From contig NZ_LQQP01000001.1 of assembly GCF_001619615.1 (NCBI RefSeq), forward strand, positions 1-64,000: a DNA stretch of 64,000 nt, given 5' to 3'. The stretch is from Microbacterium sp. T32. Lineage in GTDB: Bacteria > Actinomycetota > Actinomycetes > Actinomycetales > Microbacteriaceae. This document shows positions 35,220-44,839 of the stretch, piece by piece; the first letter of the stretch is position 1, and the number at the start of each line of letters is the position of its first letter. The position numbers were made by a program, and so were the translations under genes. The notes under the pieces were generated by a model. The model was not told the origin of the DNA. It searched no databases and saw nothing but the letters and a program-made list of their open reading frames with translations.

Positions 35220-38200
35220 AGCTTCACCGGCTCGAACTCGAGGGCTTCGGCCCGTTCCTGGAACGCCAGGTGGTCGACTTCGGCGCGTTCGCGGACGACG
35301 GGATCTTCCTCATCGCCGGGCGGACGGGCGCGGGGAAGTCGAGCGTGCTGGACGGCGTCTGCTACGGCCTCTACGGGGGAGTGCCGCGGTACGACGGCGC
35401 CGAACGGCGGCTGCGCAGCGACCACTGCGGGCTCGACGATCCGACCAACGTCACGGTCGAGTTCACCGCCGAGGGCCGCCGGTGGCGGGTGACGCGGTCG
35501 CCCGAGTACGAGCGCCCCAAGCGCAACGGCTCGGGCACGACGAAGGAACCCCATCGCGCGAGCCTAGAAGTGCTCGAACCCGAGGGATGGACGGGCGTCG
35601 CCGCACGACCGGTCGACGTGGCCGCGCGGCTCGACGAGATCCTAGGGCTCACCCAGCAGCAGTTCCTCCAGGTGATCCTGCTCGCGCAGAACCGCTTCGC
35701 GCGGTTCCTGCTCGCCAAGAACGACGAGCGCCAGGCGCTGCTGCGCACGCTCTTCGGCACGCGGTCGTACGAGCAGTACGCCGCGGCCCTCGACGATCGC
35801 CGCAAGCGCGCGCACGAGCGTCTCGCGGCCGAGGGCACCGAGGTGTCCACGCTGCTCGACGAAGCCGAGCGCATGATCGCGGCGTTCGACGCGGCGCGCG
35901 GGGCGGACGTCGCAGGGGCGGACCAGGCGCCGGTCGGCGTCGCGGAGGTCGCGTCGACCGACGGTCCCGCGCTGACGCTCGACGAACGGCTCGCGGGCGC
36001 GGTCCGCGCCGTCGAGCGTATGGAGTACCGGGTCGAGGCGGCCGCCCACGAGCGCGAGGCGGCGAAGAGCGCCCTGGATGCCACCCTCACGGCCGAGCGT
36101 GAAGCGACCGCGCTGCACGGACGCCAGGTCGAGCGCCGCGCCGCCCGCGCGCAGCTGGACGCTCTCGAGGCAGACACCGAACGAATCGACGCCGCACGCG
36201 CCGAGCTCGGGACGTCTGTCCGCGCGGAGGCGCTCCGCGCGCCCCTGGACGCGGTCGGTCGCGCCGAGCGTGCGCTCCCCGCCGCGGCGTCCGCGTGGCG
36301 CGAGGCGGTGGCCGCCGCCGAGCGCGTCGGCGAGGCGGGCCTCGACTCAGCGGTCGCCCTCGCCGCGCGCGACGACGACCTCACGGCGCTGCTCGCGCGC
36401 GTGGAGGACGCGCTCGCGCTCGAGGACGACCTCGCGACGATCGAGAACGACGTCACCGCGCTGCAGGCGGCGGTCGACCGGGCTGCGCGCCACGCGGACG
36501 AGGTCTCCGCCCGACTCGCGGCGGTCCCGTCGGCGCGGGACGCCCTGGACGAACGGCTCGCGAGCCTGGCCGACGCGACCGCGCGCCGCGACCTCGCCAC
36601 CGCGGAGCAAGCGGAGGTCTCCCGTCGGCTCGAGGCGGCGCTCGAGGCCGAGCGTCTCGCCGAGGAGCGCGACACCGCCGATCTGGCGGCGCTCGTCCGT
36701 GCCGACGACCTGCAGCGCGCGGTCGAGGCCTGGAGCGCGCTGCTGCGACGCCGGCTGGCGGGTGCCGCAGGCGAACTCGCTCACGCCCTCGTCGACGGCG
36801 AACCGTGCGCCGTGTGCGGATCGAGGGAGCACCCGGCCCCGGCGGTCGGTACCGGAGACCCCGTGACGGACGCCGAGATCGCAGCGGCAGAGGAGCGCAA
36901 GAACGCCGCGAACGAGCAGGACCGCCTCGCGTCGGACGCCGCGCGCATCACGCGGGACGCCCACGCGCTGGCCGCGGCGCGGGCCGGCGGCGAGACCGTC
37001 GCCGAGCTCCGCGAGCGTCGCGACCGGATCGCCGAGGCCTCTGCCCGCGCCCAGGCCGACGCGGCCGAGCACGAGCGCCTCGCCGCGGAACGCGCCGCCC
37101 TCATCGTGCGGGAGGCGACGGACGCCGCGGAGAGCGAGCGACTCCGCCACGAGCTCGCCGACGCCCGGCAGGAGCTCGCCCTGCGTTCGCAGAGCGCCGA
37201 GACGGTGCGCGCCGCGCTGGCCGAGGCCCGCGCGGAGTTTCCGACGGTCCACGACCGTCGACGCGACGTGCGCGCCCGGCGCGATGCCGTGCGGGCGGTC
37301 ATCGCCGCGCGGGCCGAGCACGAAACGCGCGGGCGTGCCATCGTCGAGGCGCGCGCCGCGTTCGACGAGATGCTCGCCACCAGCACGTTCTCCGACGAGG
37401 TCGAGGTGCGCGCGGCCCTGCGAGAGCCCGGGGAGCGCCGGCGCCTGGAGGCGGCCGTCGCCGATCACGACGCGAACCTGGCCGCCACCCGCCGCCGTCT
37501 GCTCGATCTCGAACTTCACCTGGTCGGAGCACCCGACGACCCGATCGATCTCGCCCCCGTCGCGGCCGCGGTCCGTGACGCACGCGCCGCCGTCGAGTCG
37601 GCGGCCGCCGCGCACGCCGCGGCGACGGCGGCCGCGACACACGTGCGCGATCTCGCCGAGCGCGCCGACGCGGGCAGCGCCGCCGTCGCGCGACTGTCGG
37701 ACGAACACGCGGTCGTCGCGCGTCTCGCCGACACGGTGGCCGGGCGCGCCCCCAACACCCGCCGGATGACGCTGGAGACCTTCGTGCTCGCCGCCGAGCT
37801 GGAGGAGATCGTGGATGCCGCGAACCTCCGCCTCGACCACATGTCGGCGGGCCGCTATCGCCTGCAGCACACCGATGCCTTGGCCGCCCGGGGTGCGGCG
37901 AGCGGGCTCGGGCTCGAGGTCATGGACGCGTTCACCGGACAGTGCCGCCCGCCGCAGTCCCTCTCGGGCGGCGAGACGTTCCTCGCTTCGCTCGCGCTCG
38001 CGCTCGGGCTCGCCGAGGTGGTGACGGCGCGGGCGGGTGGCATCCGACTCGACACCCTGTTCATCGACGAGGGCTTCGGCTCCCTCGACGACGAGACGTT
38101 GGATCTGGCGATGCGGACACTCGACGAACTGCGTCAGGGCGGCCGCACCGTCGGGGTGATCAGCCACGTCGCGTCGATGAAGGATCAGCTCCCGGCCCAG

Positions 38201-38269
38201 GTGCGCGTGACCGCGACGCCGCGCGGCCCGAGCGTGATCCGCCAGGATGCGGTGGGCGCGCTCGCCTAG
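35216..38269 (+). CDS. sbcC: Exonuclease SbcC, Rad50-type SMC ATPase
   Basis: A 1017-aa SMC-family ATPase. Walker A (GRTGAGKSSVLDG) lies near residue 38 and the ABC signature and Walker B near the C-terminus (LSGGETFLASLALALGLAE and LDTLFIDEGFGSLD). Between them lie about 700 residues of coiled coil with a central zinc hook C531-A-V-C534. Start GTG 35216 overlaps the sbcD stop. The long Ala/Glu/Arg-rich coil makes several open antisense frames, which are not genes. It acts with SbcD in double-strand break processing. Confidence 0.96.
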   Translation: MKLHRLELEGFGPFLERQVVDFGAFADDGIFLIAGRTGAGKSSVLDGVCYGLYGGVPRYDGAERRLRSDHCGLDDPTNVTVEFTAEGRRWRVTRSPEYERPKRNGSGTTKEPHRASLEVLEPEGWTGVAARPVDVAARLDEILGLTQQQFLQVILLAQNRFARFLLAKNDERQALLRTLFGTRSYEQYAAALDDRRKRAHERLAAEGTEVSTLLDEAERMIAAFDAARGADVAGADQAPVGVAEVASTDGPALTLDERLAGAVRAVERMEYRVEAAAHEREAAKSALDATLTAEREATALHGRQVERRAARAQLDALEADTERIDAARAELGTSVRAEALRAPLDAVGRAERALPAAASAWREAVAAAERVGEAGLDSAVALAARDDDLTALLARVEDALALEDDLATIENDVTALQAAVDRAARHADEVSARLAAVPSARDALDERLASLADATARRDLATAEQAEVSRRLEAALEAERLAEERDTADLAALVRADDLQRAVEAWSALLRRRLAGAAGELAHALVDGEPCAVCGSREHPAPAVGTGDPVTDAEIAAAEERKNAANEQDRLASDAARITRDAHALAAARAGGETVAELRERRDRIAEASARAQADAAEHERLAAERAALIVREATDAAESERLRHELADARQELALRSQSAETVRAALAEARAEFPTVHDRRRDVRARRDAVRAVIAARAEHETRGRAIVEARAAFDEMLATSTFSDEVEVRAALREPGERRRLEAAVADHDANLAATRRRLLDLELHLVGAPDDPIDLAPVAAAVRDARAAVESAAAAHAAATAAATHVRDLAERADAGSAAVARLSDEHAVVARLADTVAGRAPNTRRMTLETFVLAAELEEIVDAANLRLDHMSAGRYRLQHTDALAARGAASGLGLEVMDAFTGQCRPPQSLSGGETFLASLALALGLAEVVTARAGGIRLDTLFIDEGFGSLDDETLDLAMRTLDELRQGGRTVGVISHVASMKDQLPAQVRVTATPRGPSVIRQDAVGALA

Positions 38270-38278
38270 GCTGTGTAC

Positions 38279-38461
38279 ATGCGCAAGAGCACGCTCTGGA
38301 CCGTCCTCGGAGTCATCGCGGCCGTCGTCATCGCGTGGATCCTCGTGAACATCCTGTTCTCGCTCATCGCGTTCGTCTTCCGCGTCGTCGTGGTCGCTGT
38401 CGTCGCGGTCATCGTGTTCGTGATCCTCCGCGCCGTCTTCGCACGGCGCGGCGACGACTGA
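38279..38461 (+). CDS. Small single-helix membrane protein
   Basis: A 60-aa protein with one or two closely spaced very hydrophobic segments (about residues 8-55) and a basic C-terminus. No family is recognised. ATG 38279 has TAGGCT six bases upstream (38267-38272); the TAG of that box is the sbcC stop codon. This supports transcription from inside the end of sbcC. Confidence 0.72.
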   Translation: MRKSTLWTVLGVIAAVVIAWILVNILFSLIAFVFRVVVVAVVAVIVFVILRAVFARRGDD

Positions 38462-38529
38462 CCGCGCCGACTGACCGAGCCGGCGCAACCCCGCCCCCGC
38501 GTCCTCGCGCGCGAGTAGCGTGAAGGACG

Positions 38530-40017
38530 ATGCCTGAGAAACCTTCGTCCCCCCACCCACCGACACAGGACATCCAGCTCTCGCCCCGCCACCGCTGGCG
38601 GGCGTACTGGATCGCCGTGTCGGTCGCGGCGCTGACGATCCTCGACCTGACGAAGGTCAACGTCGCGTTGCCGTCCATCGAGACGGCGCTGCACGCGGGT
38701 CCGACCGAGCTGCAGCTCGTCGTCTCGGGGTACGTCCTCACCTTCGGTCTCGTGCTCGTTCCGGCGGGTCGCCTCGGCGACCTGCGGTCGCGGCGCGTGC
38801 TGTTCCTCGTCGGGCTGTCGCTGTTCCTGGTGATGAGCCTCGTGTGCGCCCTCGCGCCCAACACCACGGTCCTGCTGACCGCCCGCCTCCTGCAGGGCGT
38901 CGCAGCGGGCATCCAGATGCCGCAGGTGCTGGGGCTCGTGCAGCAGCTGTTCCAGGGCAAGGAACGCGGCCGCGCCTTCGGCCTCTTCGGCGCGACGATC
39001 GGCATCGCGACGGCGCTCGGTCCGACGCTCGGCGGACTGCTCATCGCGCTCGGCGGCCCGACCGACGGCTGGCGGCTCATCTTCTGGATCAACATCCCGC
39101 TCGTCGCGATCGTGATCGTGCTGGCGGCGTGGCTGCTCCCCGCCACCCGGACGAAATCGCATCGTGCTCTCGATCTCGACCCGATCGGCGTGATCCTCTT
39201 CGGGCTCACGATCGTCGCCCTCATGTGGCCGTTCCTCTTCACGACCGGGTCGCCCGACGACGACCCGCGCCGCTGGTGGCTGATCGTCGTGTCGGTCGTC
39301 TTCGCGGCGGCGTTCATCTTCTGGGAGCGCCGCTACGCGGATCGCGGACGGATGCCATTGATGCCGCTGTCGATCTTCTCGCTCAGCTCGTACCGAAACG
39401 GCATCCTGATCTCGACCGCCTACTTCTCGGCCGTGCCGGCCATGTTCCTGCTCGGCACCCTGTTCCTGCAGGGCGGACTGGGTCTCGAGCCGGTGTTCGC
39501 CGGGATGGTCACGATCGGGTTCGCCGTGGCATCCGCGGGAAGTTCCTGGGTGGGCGGCAACCTCGTCACTCGTCTGGGGCGGCCGCTCGTGGTCGTCGGC
39601 ATCCTCGGGATGGTCGTCACCGCGGGCGCTCTGGCCGTCGTGGCGCTGACGACCCCGGCCGAGTGGACGCCGTGGGCCATGGCGGGGGTCATGATCTTCG
39701 GCGGCCTCGCGGGCGGCCTCGTCATCTCGCCGAATCAGACGCTCACGCTGGCTGACATCCCGGTTTCGAGCGGCGGCGTCGCCGGTTCGGTGGGACAGCT
39801 GGGGCAGCGGATCGGCACGGCCGTGGGGACGGCGATCGCCCTCGCGCTGTTCTACGCGACGGTGTACCGCGAGCAGGACGGCCGCGACACGCTCGTGGTG
39901 TTCCACGACGCGTACGCCAGCGGTCTGATCGCCGTCGGCGTGTTCCTGGGGCTCGCCCTCATCGTCGGCGTCGTCGACCTCGCCGGCCGCGCGCGCCGCG
40001 GTTCGCAGACGCCGTAA
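38530..40017 (+). CDS. MFS transporter, DHA2 (EmrB/QacA-like) drug exporter family
   Basis: A 495-aa transporter with about 14 transmembrane segments. Motif A is GRLGDLRSRRVLFLVG (about residues 78-93), and the TM5 motif-C region is FGATIGIATALGPTLGGLL. These place it in the 14-helix DHA2 multidrug exporter group, driven by the proton gradient. The substrate is unknown. ATG 38530 has TAGCGT eight bases upstream (38516-38521). Confidence 0.93.
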   Translation: MPEKPSSPHPPTQDIQLSPRHRWRAYWIAVSVAALTILDLTKVNVALPSIETALHAGPTELQLVVSGYVLTFGLVLVPAGRLGDLRSRRVLFLVGLSLFLVMSLVCALAPNTTVLLTARLLQGVAAGIQMPQVLGLVQQLFQGKERGRAFGLFGATIGIATALGPTLGGLLIALGGPTDGWRLIFWINIPLVAIVIVLAAWLLPATRTKSHRALDLDPIGVILFGLTIVALMWPFLFTTGSPDDDPRRWWLIVVSVVFAAAFIFWERRYADRGRMPLMPLSIFSLSSYRNGILISTAYFSAVPAMFLLGTLFLQGGLGLEPVFAGMVTIGFAVASAGSSWVGGNLVTRLGRPLVVVGILGMVVTAGALAVVALTTPAEWTPWAMAGVMIFGGLAGGLVISPNQTLTLADIPVSSGGVAGSVGQLGQRIGTAVGTAIALALFYATVYREQDGRDTLVVFHDAYASGLIAVGVFLGLALIVGVVDLAGRARRGSQTP

Positions 40018-40035
40018 GCCGCGCGCGGGGAGCCG

Positions 40036-40593
40036 TCAGACCCCGTACAGCTCGCGGATCTTCGCGCGGAGCTCGTGGCTGCAGCGCTCGACGACGTCGT
40101 CCCACAGTTCGGTCGCGCCGTCCTGGGCGCGGTCCGACACGGCGCGCAGGATGCGGATCGGCACGTCGAACTGCTGCGCGACCCACGCGAGCGCGTAGGA
40201 CTCCATGTCGACCATGCGCGCGTCGAGTCCGCGGATGAGGGCGACGGCCTCGGCGTCGTCGACGAAGTGATCGCCCGTGGCGATCACGACGCCCTCGGGA
40301 GCGATGTCGACCCGCGCGGGCAGCCAGACGTGCTGACCGAAGGTGCCGTCGAGCCCTTTCACATCGTGCTGGATCGTGGCGGAGATGTCGTAGATGCCGC
40401 CTTCGAGTTCCGGATCGATGGCACCCGCGGTGCCGACGACCACGATCTCGTCGTACGTGCCCTCGCACAGCGCGCGCGTCAGCGCGTATGCGGCGGGAAT
40501 CTTGCCGACGCCGGTCAGCAGTGTGTCGAAACCGGGGATGTCGGGTTCGAAGGCGACGAGTTCGGACGCGTGGGCGGCGACGAGGAGCTTCAC
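40036..40593 (-). CDS. 5'-methylthioadenosine/S-adenosylhomocysteine nucleosidase-like phosphorylase
   Basis: A 185-aa protein of the PNP/UDP phosphorylase fold, short for the family (usual 200-230). It has the N-terminal LLTGVGKIPAAYAL, the purine-site MVDMESYALAWVA (Glu contacts the ribose) and the catalytic Asp in AVSDRAQDGA. It cleaves adenine from MTA or SAH. The only plausible start is GTG 40593, directly after GGGGAG. Other members of the fold (futalosine hydrolase and similar) are possible. Confidence 0.8.
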   Translation of the reverse strand: MKLLVAAHASELVAFEPDIPGFDTLLTGVGKIPAAYALTRALCEGTYDEIVVVGTAGAIDPELEGGIYDISATIQHDVKGLDGTFGQHVWLPARVDIAPEGVVIATGDHFVDDAEAVALIRGLDARMVDMESYALAWVAQQFDVPIRILRAVSDRAQDGATELWDDVVERCSHELRAKIRELYGV

Positions 40594-40625
40594 CTCCCCA
40601 TTCTGACCGACGCCGCGCCCGTGCC

Positions 40626-40704
40626 GCGCATCCTCCGCGATCCGCGCAGCGTCAGCCGAAATCTCGGGATGCCGCTGACACGGTGCAGATCGCTGAGGAT
40701 GTGC
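40626..40704. repeat. Imperfect long palindrome, intergenic repeat copy B
   Basis: Arms of 31 nt (40626-40656 and 40674-40704) match inversely at 25 of 31 positions around a 17-nt centre containing GGGATGCC. It resembles the palindrome at 12486-12565 read in reverse. It lies after the aldo/keto reductase stop and before the nucleosidase start on the minus strand, so it could terminate the reductase transcript. Confidence 0.65.
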
Positions 40705-40744
40705 CGCGACGGGCGCGGAGTGGCATCCGCCCCCCGTCGCAGGG

Positions 40745-41689
40745 TCAGTCCTGCGCTGCCGTCGACACCTCGTCGAGGCGGGAGAGCTCGTCGCCCGACA
40801 GCTCGAGCGACATGCTCGCGACGAGGTCCGCCACCTGCTCGGGGCGCGACGCGCTGGCGATGGGGGCGACGACCGTCGGCTGGGCGCGCAGCCACGCGAG
40901 GGCCGTGGTCGCGATCGAGGCACCGTGCGCGTGGCCGATCTCCTCGAGCGCGTCGATGACGGCGAGGCCCGCGGGCGTCGCCAGCTTCGCGGCCCCGCCG
41001 GCGCGGGGCGAATCGCCCGCGGCATCCGTCGTCCGGTACTTGCCCGTCAGGAAGCCACTGGCCAGCGCGTAGTAGGGGACCAGCGAGAGGCCGAACTCCT
41101 CGGCGACGGGGACGATCTCGCTCTCGACCGCCTCGCGGTGCACGAGGTTGTAGTGCGGCTGGACGGCGACGGGCAGGTCGGCGCCGGCCGCTTCGGCGAG
41201 GGAGATCCATTCGCGGATGCGCTCGGCGGTGTAGTTCGACACGGCGACGTACCGCACGAGCCCATCGGACACGAGCTCGGCGAAGGCGCCGACGGTCTCC
41301 TCCAAAGGGGTCTCGGGGTCGTCGAAGTGCGCGTAGTACAGGTCGATCGCCTCGACGCCGAGGCGCTTCAGGGAGGCCTCCGCGGCGGCACGGACGTTTC
41401 TCGCAGAAAGACCGCGGAAGTCGGGGTGCGTGCTGACCTTCGTGGCCACGACGACGTTCTCGGGCTTCCGGCTCGCGAGCCACTCGCCGATGAGGGTCTC
41501 GCTCTCGCCACCCGAATTGCCGGGCGCCCAGTGGCTGTAGCCGTCCGCGGTGTCGATGAAGTCGCCGCCGCCGGCGTGGAAGGCATCCAGCACGGCGAAG
41601 GAGGTGTCTCGGTCGGCGGTCCAGCCGAAGACGTTGCCTCCGAGGGAGAGGGGACGGATGTCGAGGTCGCTACGACCGATGCGCGTCAT
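40745..41689 (-). CDS. Aldo/keto reductase
   Basis: A 314-aa NADPH-dependent TIM-barrel reductase. The catalytic tetrad residues lie in FIDTADGYSHW (Asp and Tyr), VVVATKVS (Lys) and LYYAHFDDPETPLE (His). A similar arrangement is found in the YghZ/Tas group. It reduces carbonyl substrates, unspecified here. Its gene starts at ATG 41689 after a Shine-Dalgarno-like GGAAGG. The transcript may end at the palindrome 40626-40704. Confidence 0.92.
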   Translation of the reverse strand: MTRIGRSDLDIRPLSLGGNVFGWTADRDTSFAVLDAFHAGGGDFIDTADGYSHWAPGNSGGESETLIGEWLASRKPENVVVATKVSTHPDFRGLSARNVRAAAEASLKRLGVEAIDLYYAHFDDPETPLEETVGAFAELVSDGLVRYVAVSNYTAERIREWISLAEAAGADLPVAVQPHYNLVHREAVESEIVPVAEEFGLSLVPYYALASGFLTGKYRTTDAAGDSPRAGGAAKLATPAGLAVIDALEEIGHAHGASIATTALAWLRAQPTVVAPIASASRPEQVADLVASMSLELSGDELSRLDEVSTAAQD

Positions 41690-41760
41690 GATGGCCTTCC
41701 GTTCGGGAATGGGTGCCTTCGAGACAACGACCCCATCCGCGGGGAATTCCCGCCGCGCCG

Positions 41761-41910
41761 TCAGTTGCCCGAGCCGCCCGACAGGATGCCGATGAGCCCG
41801 CTGCCGAGCAGCCAGAGGCCGACCGCGGACACCGCGATCCAGATCACGACCTGCCCGCGCGGGTACCTGCGGGGCTTGTCGTTCTGCCCGTCGTCGTCGG
41901 GGACGCTCAC
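41761..41910 (-). CDS. Very small membrane protein (49 aa)
   Basis: Not recognisable by homology, but a complete frame: GTG 41910, a charged N-terminus (DDDGQNDKPRRYPRG), then a hydrophobic helix of about 25 residues (VVIWIAVSAVGLWLLGSGLIGIL) given here in part, and a Gly/Ser tail. Its start overlaps the stop of the upstream 65-aa gene by 4 bp (GTGA), the same coupling used throughout this genome. That spacing is good evidence for a real gene that callers with a length cut-off would miss. Confidence 0.65.
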   Translation of the reverse strand: MSVPDDDGQNDKPRRYPRGQVVIWIAVSAVGLWLLGSGLIGILSGGSGN

Positions 41911-42104
41911 GAGCGCACCATCATCACGATCGACACGATGATCACGGCGAGGCCTCCGATTCCGGCGATGGCGGCGATCACGGGGCCGCCGCCCGCGAGG
42001 AGCGCGGCGATGCCGAGCCCGAGGAACAGCACGCCGAGAACGATCCCGCCCACCTGGTAGACGCGGTACCGCCGACTGGTTCCGGTGCCGTGTTTGCCGC
42101 TCAC
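41907..42104 (-). CDS. Small two-helix membrane protein (65 aa)
   Basis: A 65-aa protein. After a basic N-terminus (KHGTGTSRRYR) come two hydrophobic helices (about residues 17-35 and 39-62) with a Gly-rich turn. GTG 42104 has an AGGAGG Shine-Dalgarno placed correctly upstream, so the long in-frame extension beyond it is not used. It is translationally coupled to the 49-aa gene. Function unknown. Confidence 0.75.
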   Translation of the reverse strand: MSGKHGTGTSRRYRVYQVGGIVLGVLFLGLGIAALLAGGGPVIAAIAGIGGLAVIIVSIVMMVRS

Positions 42105-42207
42105 TCGTGCCCCTCCTGCCACCAGGCTATCGAACCGCTGTGACCGTCTGAGCCACGCTTCGATCACGGCCGACCCTCGTGACGCCGGCGCGGCGTACCT
42201 TTGATCC

Positions 42208-42705
42208 ATGGTGCGACCCGTTCCCGACGCTGTCCGACCCGGCCAGGAATCCGTGTGGGAGTACCCGCGGCCGCCGCGGGTGGAGAGGGTCCCGAAGCGC
42301 GTGCAGATCGACTTCGGTGGCATCCGGATCGTCGACACCGACGATGTCGTGCGCGTGCTCGAGACGAGTCACCCGCCCGTCTACTACCTGCCGATCGCCG
42401 CTTTCGGGGACGCGCTGACGCTCGGTCAGGGCGCGTCCTTCTGCGAGTTCAAGGGCGGTGCGCGGTACTTCGACGTGCACGGGGGCGGCGGGGTGGTCGC
42501 CGAGCGTGCCGCGTGGAACTACCCGAGTCCGATGCCCGGCTACGAGGTGCTCGCGGATCGCGTCGCCGTGTACGCCGCACCGATGGACCGCTGCATCGTC
42601 GCGGGGGAGACGGTGCGGCCGCAGCCCGGCGGGTTCTACGGCGGATGGGTCACCGACGACCTCGCCGGGCCCTTCAAGGGCGTCCCCGGCTCGATGGGCT
42701 GGTGA
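42208..42705 (+). CDS. DUF427 domain-containing protein
   Basis: A 165-aa protein with the DUF427 core: SVWEYPRPPRVE near the N-terminus, then VLETSHPPVYYLP, CEFKGGARYFDV, AAWNYPSP and DRCIVAGETVRPQPGGFYGGW. The family has a small beta-barrel fold of unknown function, often near nucleotide or redox genes. ATG 42208 has TACCTT six bases upstream (42196-42201), a leaderless promoter. Confidence 0.93.
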   Translation: MVRPVPDAVRPGQESVWEYPRPPRVERVPKRVQIDFGGIRIVDTDDVVRVLETSHPPVYYLPIAAFGDALTLGQGASFCEFKGGARYFDVHGGGGVVAERAAWNYPSPMPGYEVLADRVAVYAAPMDRCIVAGETVRPQPGGFYGGWVTDDLAGPFKGVPGSMGW

Positions 42706-42716
42706 GGGCACGCGCC

Positions 42717-44777
42717 TCAGTCCCTCGCGAACGCCTCGGGAATCGCGGCGTGGAGCTCAGCGAGCCATGCTCGGGCGTTTCCGTCCGACGGTGCACGCCA
42801 GTCGCCGCGCGGTGACAGCGAGCCCGCGGGGGAGACCTTGGGTCCGTTCGGGATGGCGGTGCGCTTGAACTGCGCGAACCCGAAGAAGCGCTGCAGGAAG
42901 ACCTCCATCCACCGCGCGACGGTGACGAGGTCGTAGGACGGCCGCGCGCCCTCGGGGTAGCCCGCAGGCCAGGATCCGGCATCCGGGTCCTCCCACGCCT
43001 TGGCGGCGAGGAACGCGATCTTCGACGGCCGGAATCCGAAACGCAGCACGTGGTAGAGCGTGAAATCGTGCAGGTTGTAGGGGCCGATGCGGTCCTCGGT
43101 GGACTGCATCTTGCCGTCCTGCCCGGCCGGCACCAGCTCGGGGCTGATCTCGGTGTCGAGCACGGCCTGGAGCACCTCGACCGTCGCGGCGCTCAGCTCG
43201 CCGGCCGAGATCACCCACCGGATGACGTGCTGGATCAGCGTCTTGGGCACGCCCGGGTTCACGGAGTAGTGGCTCATCTGGTCGCCCACGCCATACGTCG
43301 ACCAGCCCAGCGCGATCTCGGACAGATCGCCCGTCCCGATGACGATGCCGCCGTTCTGGTTCGCCAGGCGGAAGAGGTAGTCGGTGCGCAGACCCGCCTG
43401 GACGTTCTCGAACGTGACGTCGTGCACCGGCTCGCCCGCGGCGAACGGGTGGCCCATCCGGGAGAGCATCTCGGATGCCGCGGGGCGGATGTCGATCTCC
43501 TCGATCGTCGCGCCGACCGCCTCGGCGAGGGCGATCGCGTTGCGCTTGGTCCTCTCGCTCGTGGCGAACCCGGGGAGCGTGTAGGCGAGGATGTCGCTGC
43601 GCGGACGGCCCATGCGGTCCATCGCGCGGGCGATCACCAACAGGGCGTGGGTCGAGTCGAGCCCGCCGCTCACGCCGAGGACGGGGCGCGGGCGGCCGAT
43701 GGCCTCGAGGCGCTGCACGAGCCCGGACACCTGGATGTTGAACGCCTCGTAGCAGTCCTGCGCCAGACGCGCGGGGTCGTCGGGGACGAAGGGGAAGCGG
43801 TCGAGCGAGCGCCGCAGTCCGAGGTCGGCGGCCGGGGGCGCCAGTTCGAACGCCACGGTGCGGAACGGGGTTCCGGCCGTCCGGCGGTTGTCCTCGAACG
43901 TGCCCTGGCGCAGGCGGTCCTGGCGCAGGCGGTCGAGGTCGACGTCGGCGACGCTGCGCCGCGGACCGTCGGGGAACCGCTCGGTCGTGGCGAGGAGCTG
44001 TCCGCCCTCGTAGATCATCGTCTGACCGTCCCACGACACGTCGTTGGTCGACTCGCCCTGACCCGCGGCGGCGTAGACGTACGCGGCGAGGCAGCGGAGC
44101 GACTGCGACTGGCACAGCAGGCTGCGGTCGTCGGCGCGTCCGATCGTGATGGGGCTGCCGGAGAGGTTCGCGAGCACCGTGGCGCCGGCCAGCGCGGCGG
44201 GGGAGGACGGCGGGATCGGCACCCACACGTCCTCGCACACCTCGGTGTGCAGCGTGAGCCCGGGGACGTCCACGGCGTCGAACAGCAGGTCGGTGCCGAA
44301 CGGCACGGTCTCGCCGACGACGGTGATGTGCTGGCCGGCGGTGTCGTCGCCGCGGGCGTACCAGCGCTGCTCGTAGAACTCGCGATACGTCGGCAGGTAC
44401 GACTTCGGCGCGACGCCCAGGATGCGCCCGCGGTGCACGACGACGGCGCAGTTGTAGAGGCGGTTGCCGTGGCGCAGGGGCGCCCCGACGAGCAGGACGG
44501 GCAGGAGATCGACGGATGCCGCGACCACACGCGCGACCGCGGCCTCCACGGCATCCAGCAGGGGATCCTGCATCACGAGATCGTCGATCGCATAGCCCGA
44601 CAGGCAGAGCTCGGGGAACACGGCGATCGCGACCCCCTCGGCGTCGCACTCACGCGCCGAGGCCAGCACCGCTTCGGCGTTGGTCGCGGGGTGGGCCACG
44701 GCTACGGGGATCGTGCACGCCGCCACGCGCGCGAAGCCGTGCCGGTAGACGTTCTCGAACGGCAGCTCGGTGATCAC
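42717..44777 (-). CDS. nadE: Glutamine-dependent NAD+ synthase
   Basis: A 686-aa two-domain enzyme, the length of mycobacterial NadE. The N-terminal nitrilase-type glutaminase has Glu in FPELCLSGYAIDD, Lys in PKSYLPTYREFYE and Cys in TEVCEDVWVP. The C-terminal synthetase has the PP-loop LGVSGGLDSTHAL and the conserved GTGDLSEIALGWSTYG. It amidates deamido-NAD using ammonia channelled from glutamine. The start is GTG 44777. Confidence 0.97.
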   Translation of the reverse strand: MITELPFENVYRHGFARVAACTIPVAVAHPATNAEAVLASARECDAEGVAIAVFPELCLSGYAIDDLVMQDPLLDAVEAAVARVVAASVDLLPVLLVGAPLRHGNRLYNCAVVVHRGRILGVAPKSYLPTYREFYEQRWYARGDDTAGQHITVVGETVPFGTDLLFDAVDVPGLTLHTEVCEDVWVPIPPSSPAALAGATVLANLSGSPITIGRADDRSLLCQSQSLRCLAAYVYAAAGQGESTNDVSWDGQTMIYEGGQLLATTERFPDGPRRSVADVDLDRLRQDRLRQGTFEDNRRTAGTPFRTVAFELAPPAADLGLRRSLDRFPFVPDDPARLAQDCYEAFNIQVSGLVQRLEAIGRPRPVLGVSGGLDSTHALLVIARAMDRMGRPRSDILAYTLPGFATSERTKRNAIALAEAVGATIEEIDIRPAASEMLSRMGHPFAAGEPVHDVTFENVQAGLRTDYLFRLANQNGGIVIGTGDLSEIALGWSTYGVGDQMSHYSVNPGVPKTLIQHVIRWVISAGELSAATVEVLQAVLDTEISPELVPAGQDGKMQSTEDRIGPYNLHDFTLYHVLRFGFRPSKIAFLAAKAWEDPDAGSWPAGYPEGARPSYDLVTVARWMEVFLQRFFGFAQFKRTAIPNGPKVSPAGSLSPRGDWRAPSDGNARAWLAELHAAIPEAFARD

Positions 44778-44839
44778 CGCTCCAGTCTGTCAGGTGGCGC
44801 GGACACGCGGCGGTGCGTGTGCGCGGACCCGGGGCGGCG

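Noticed and set aside
40488..41072. Plus-strand frames in and around palindrome copy B that resemble frames around copy A.
   Set aside because: The similarity comes from the shared palindromic repeat, not from coding; both neighbours have clear genes on the minus strand.
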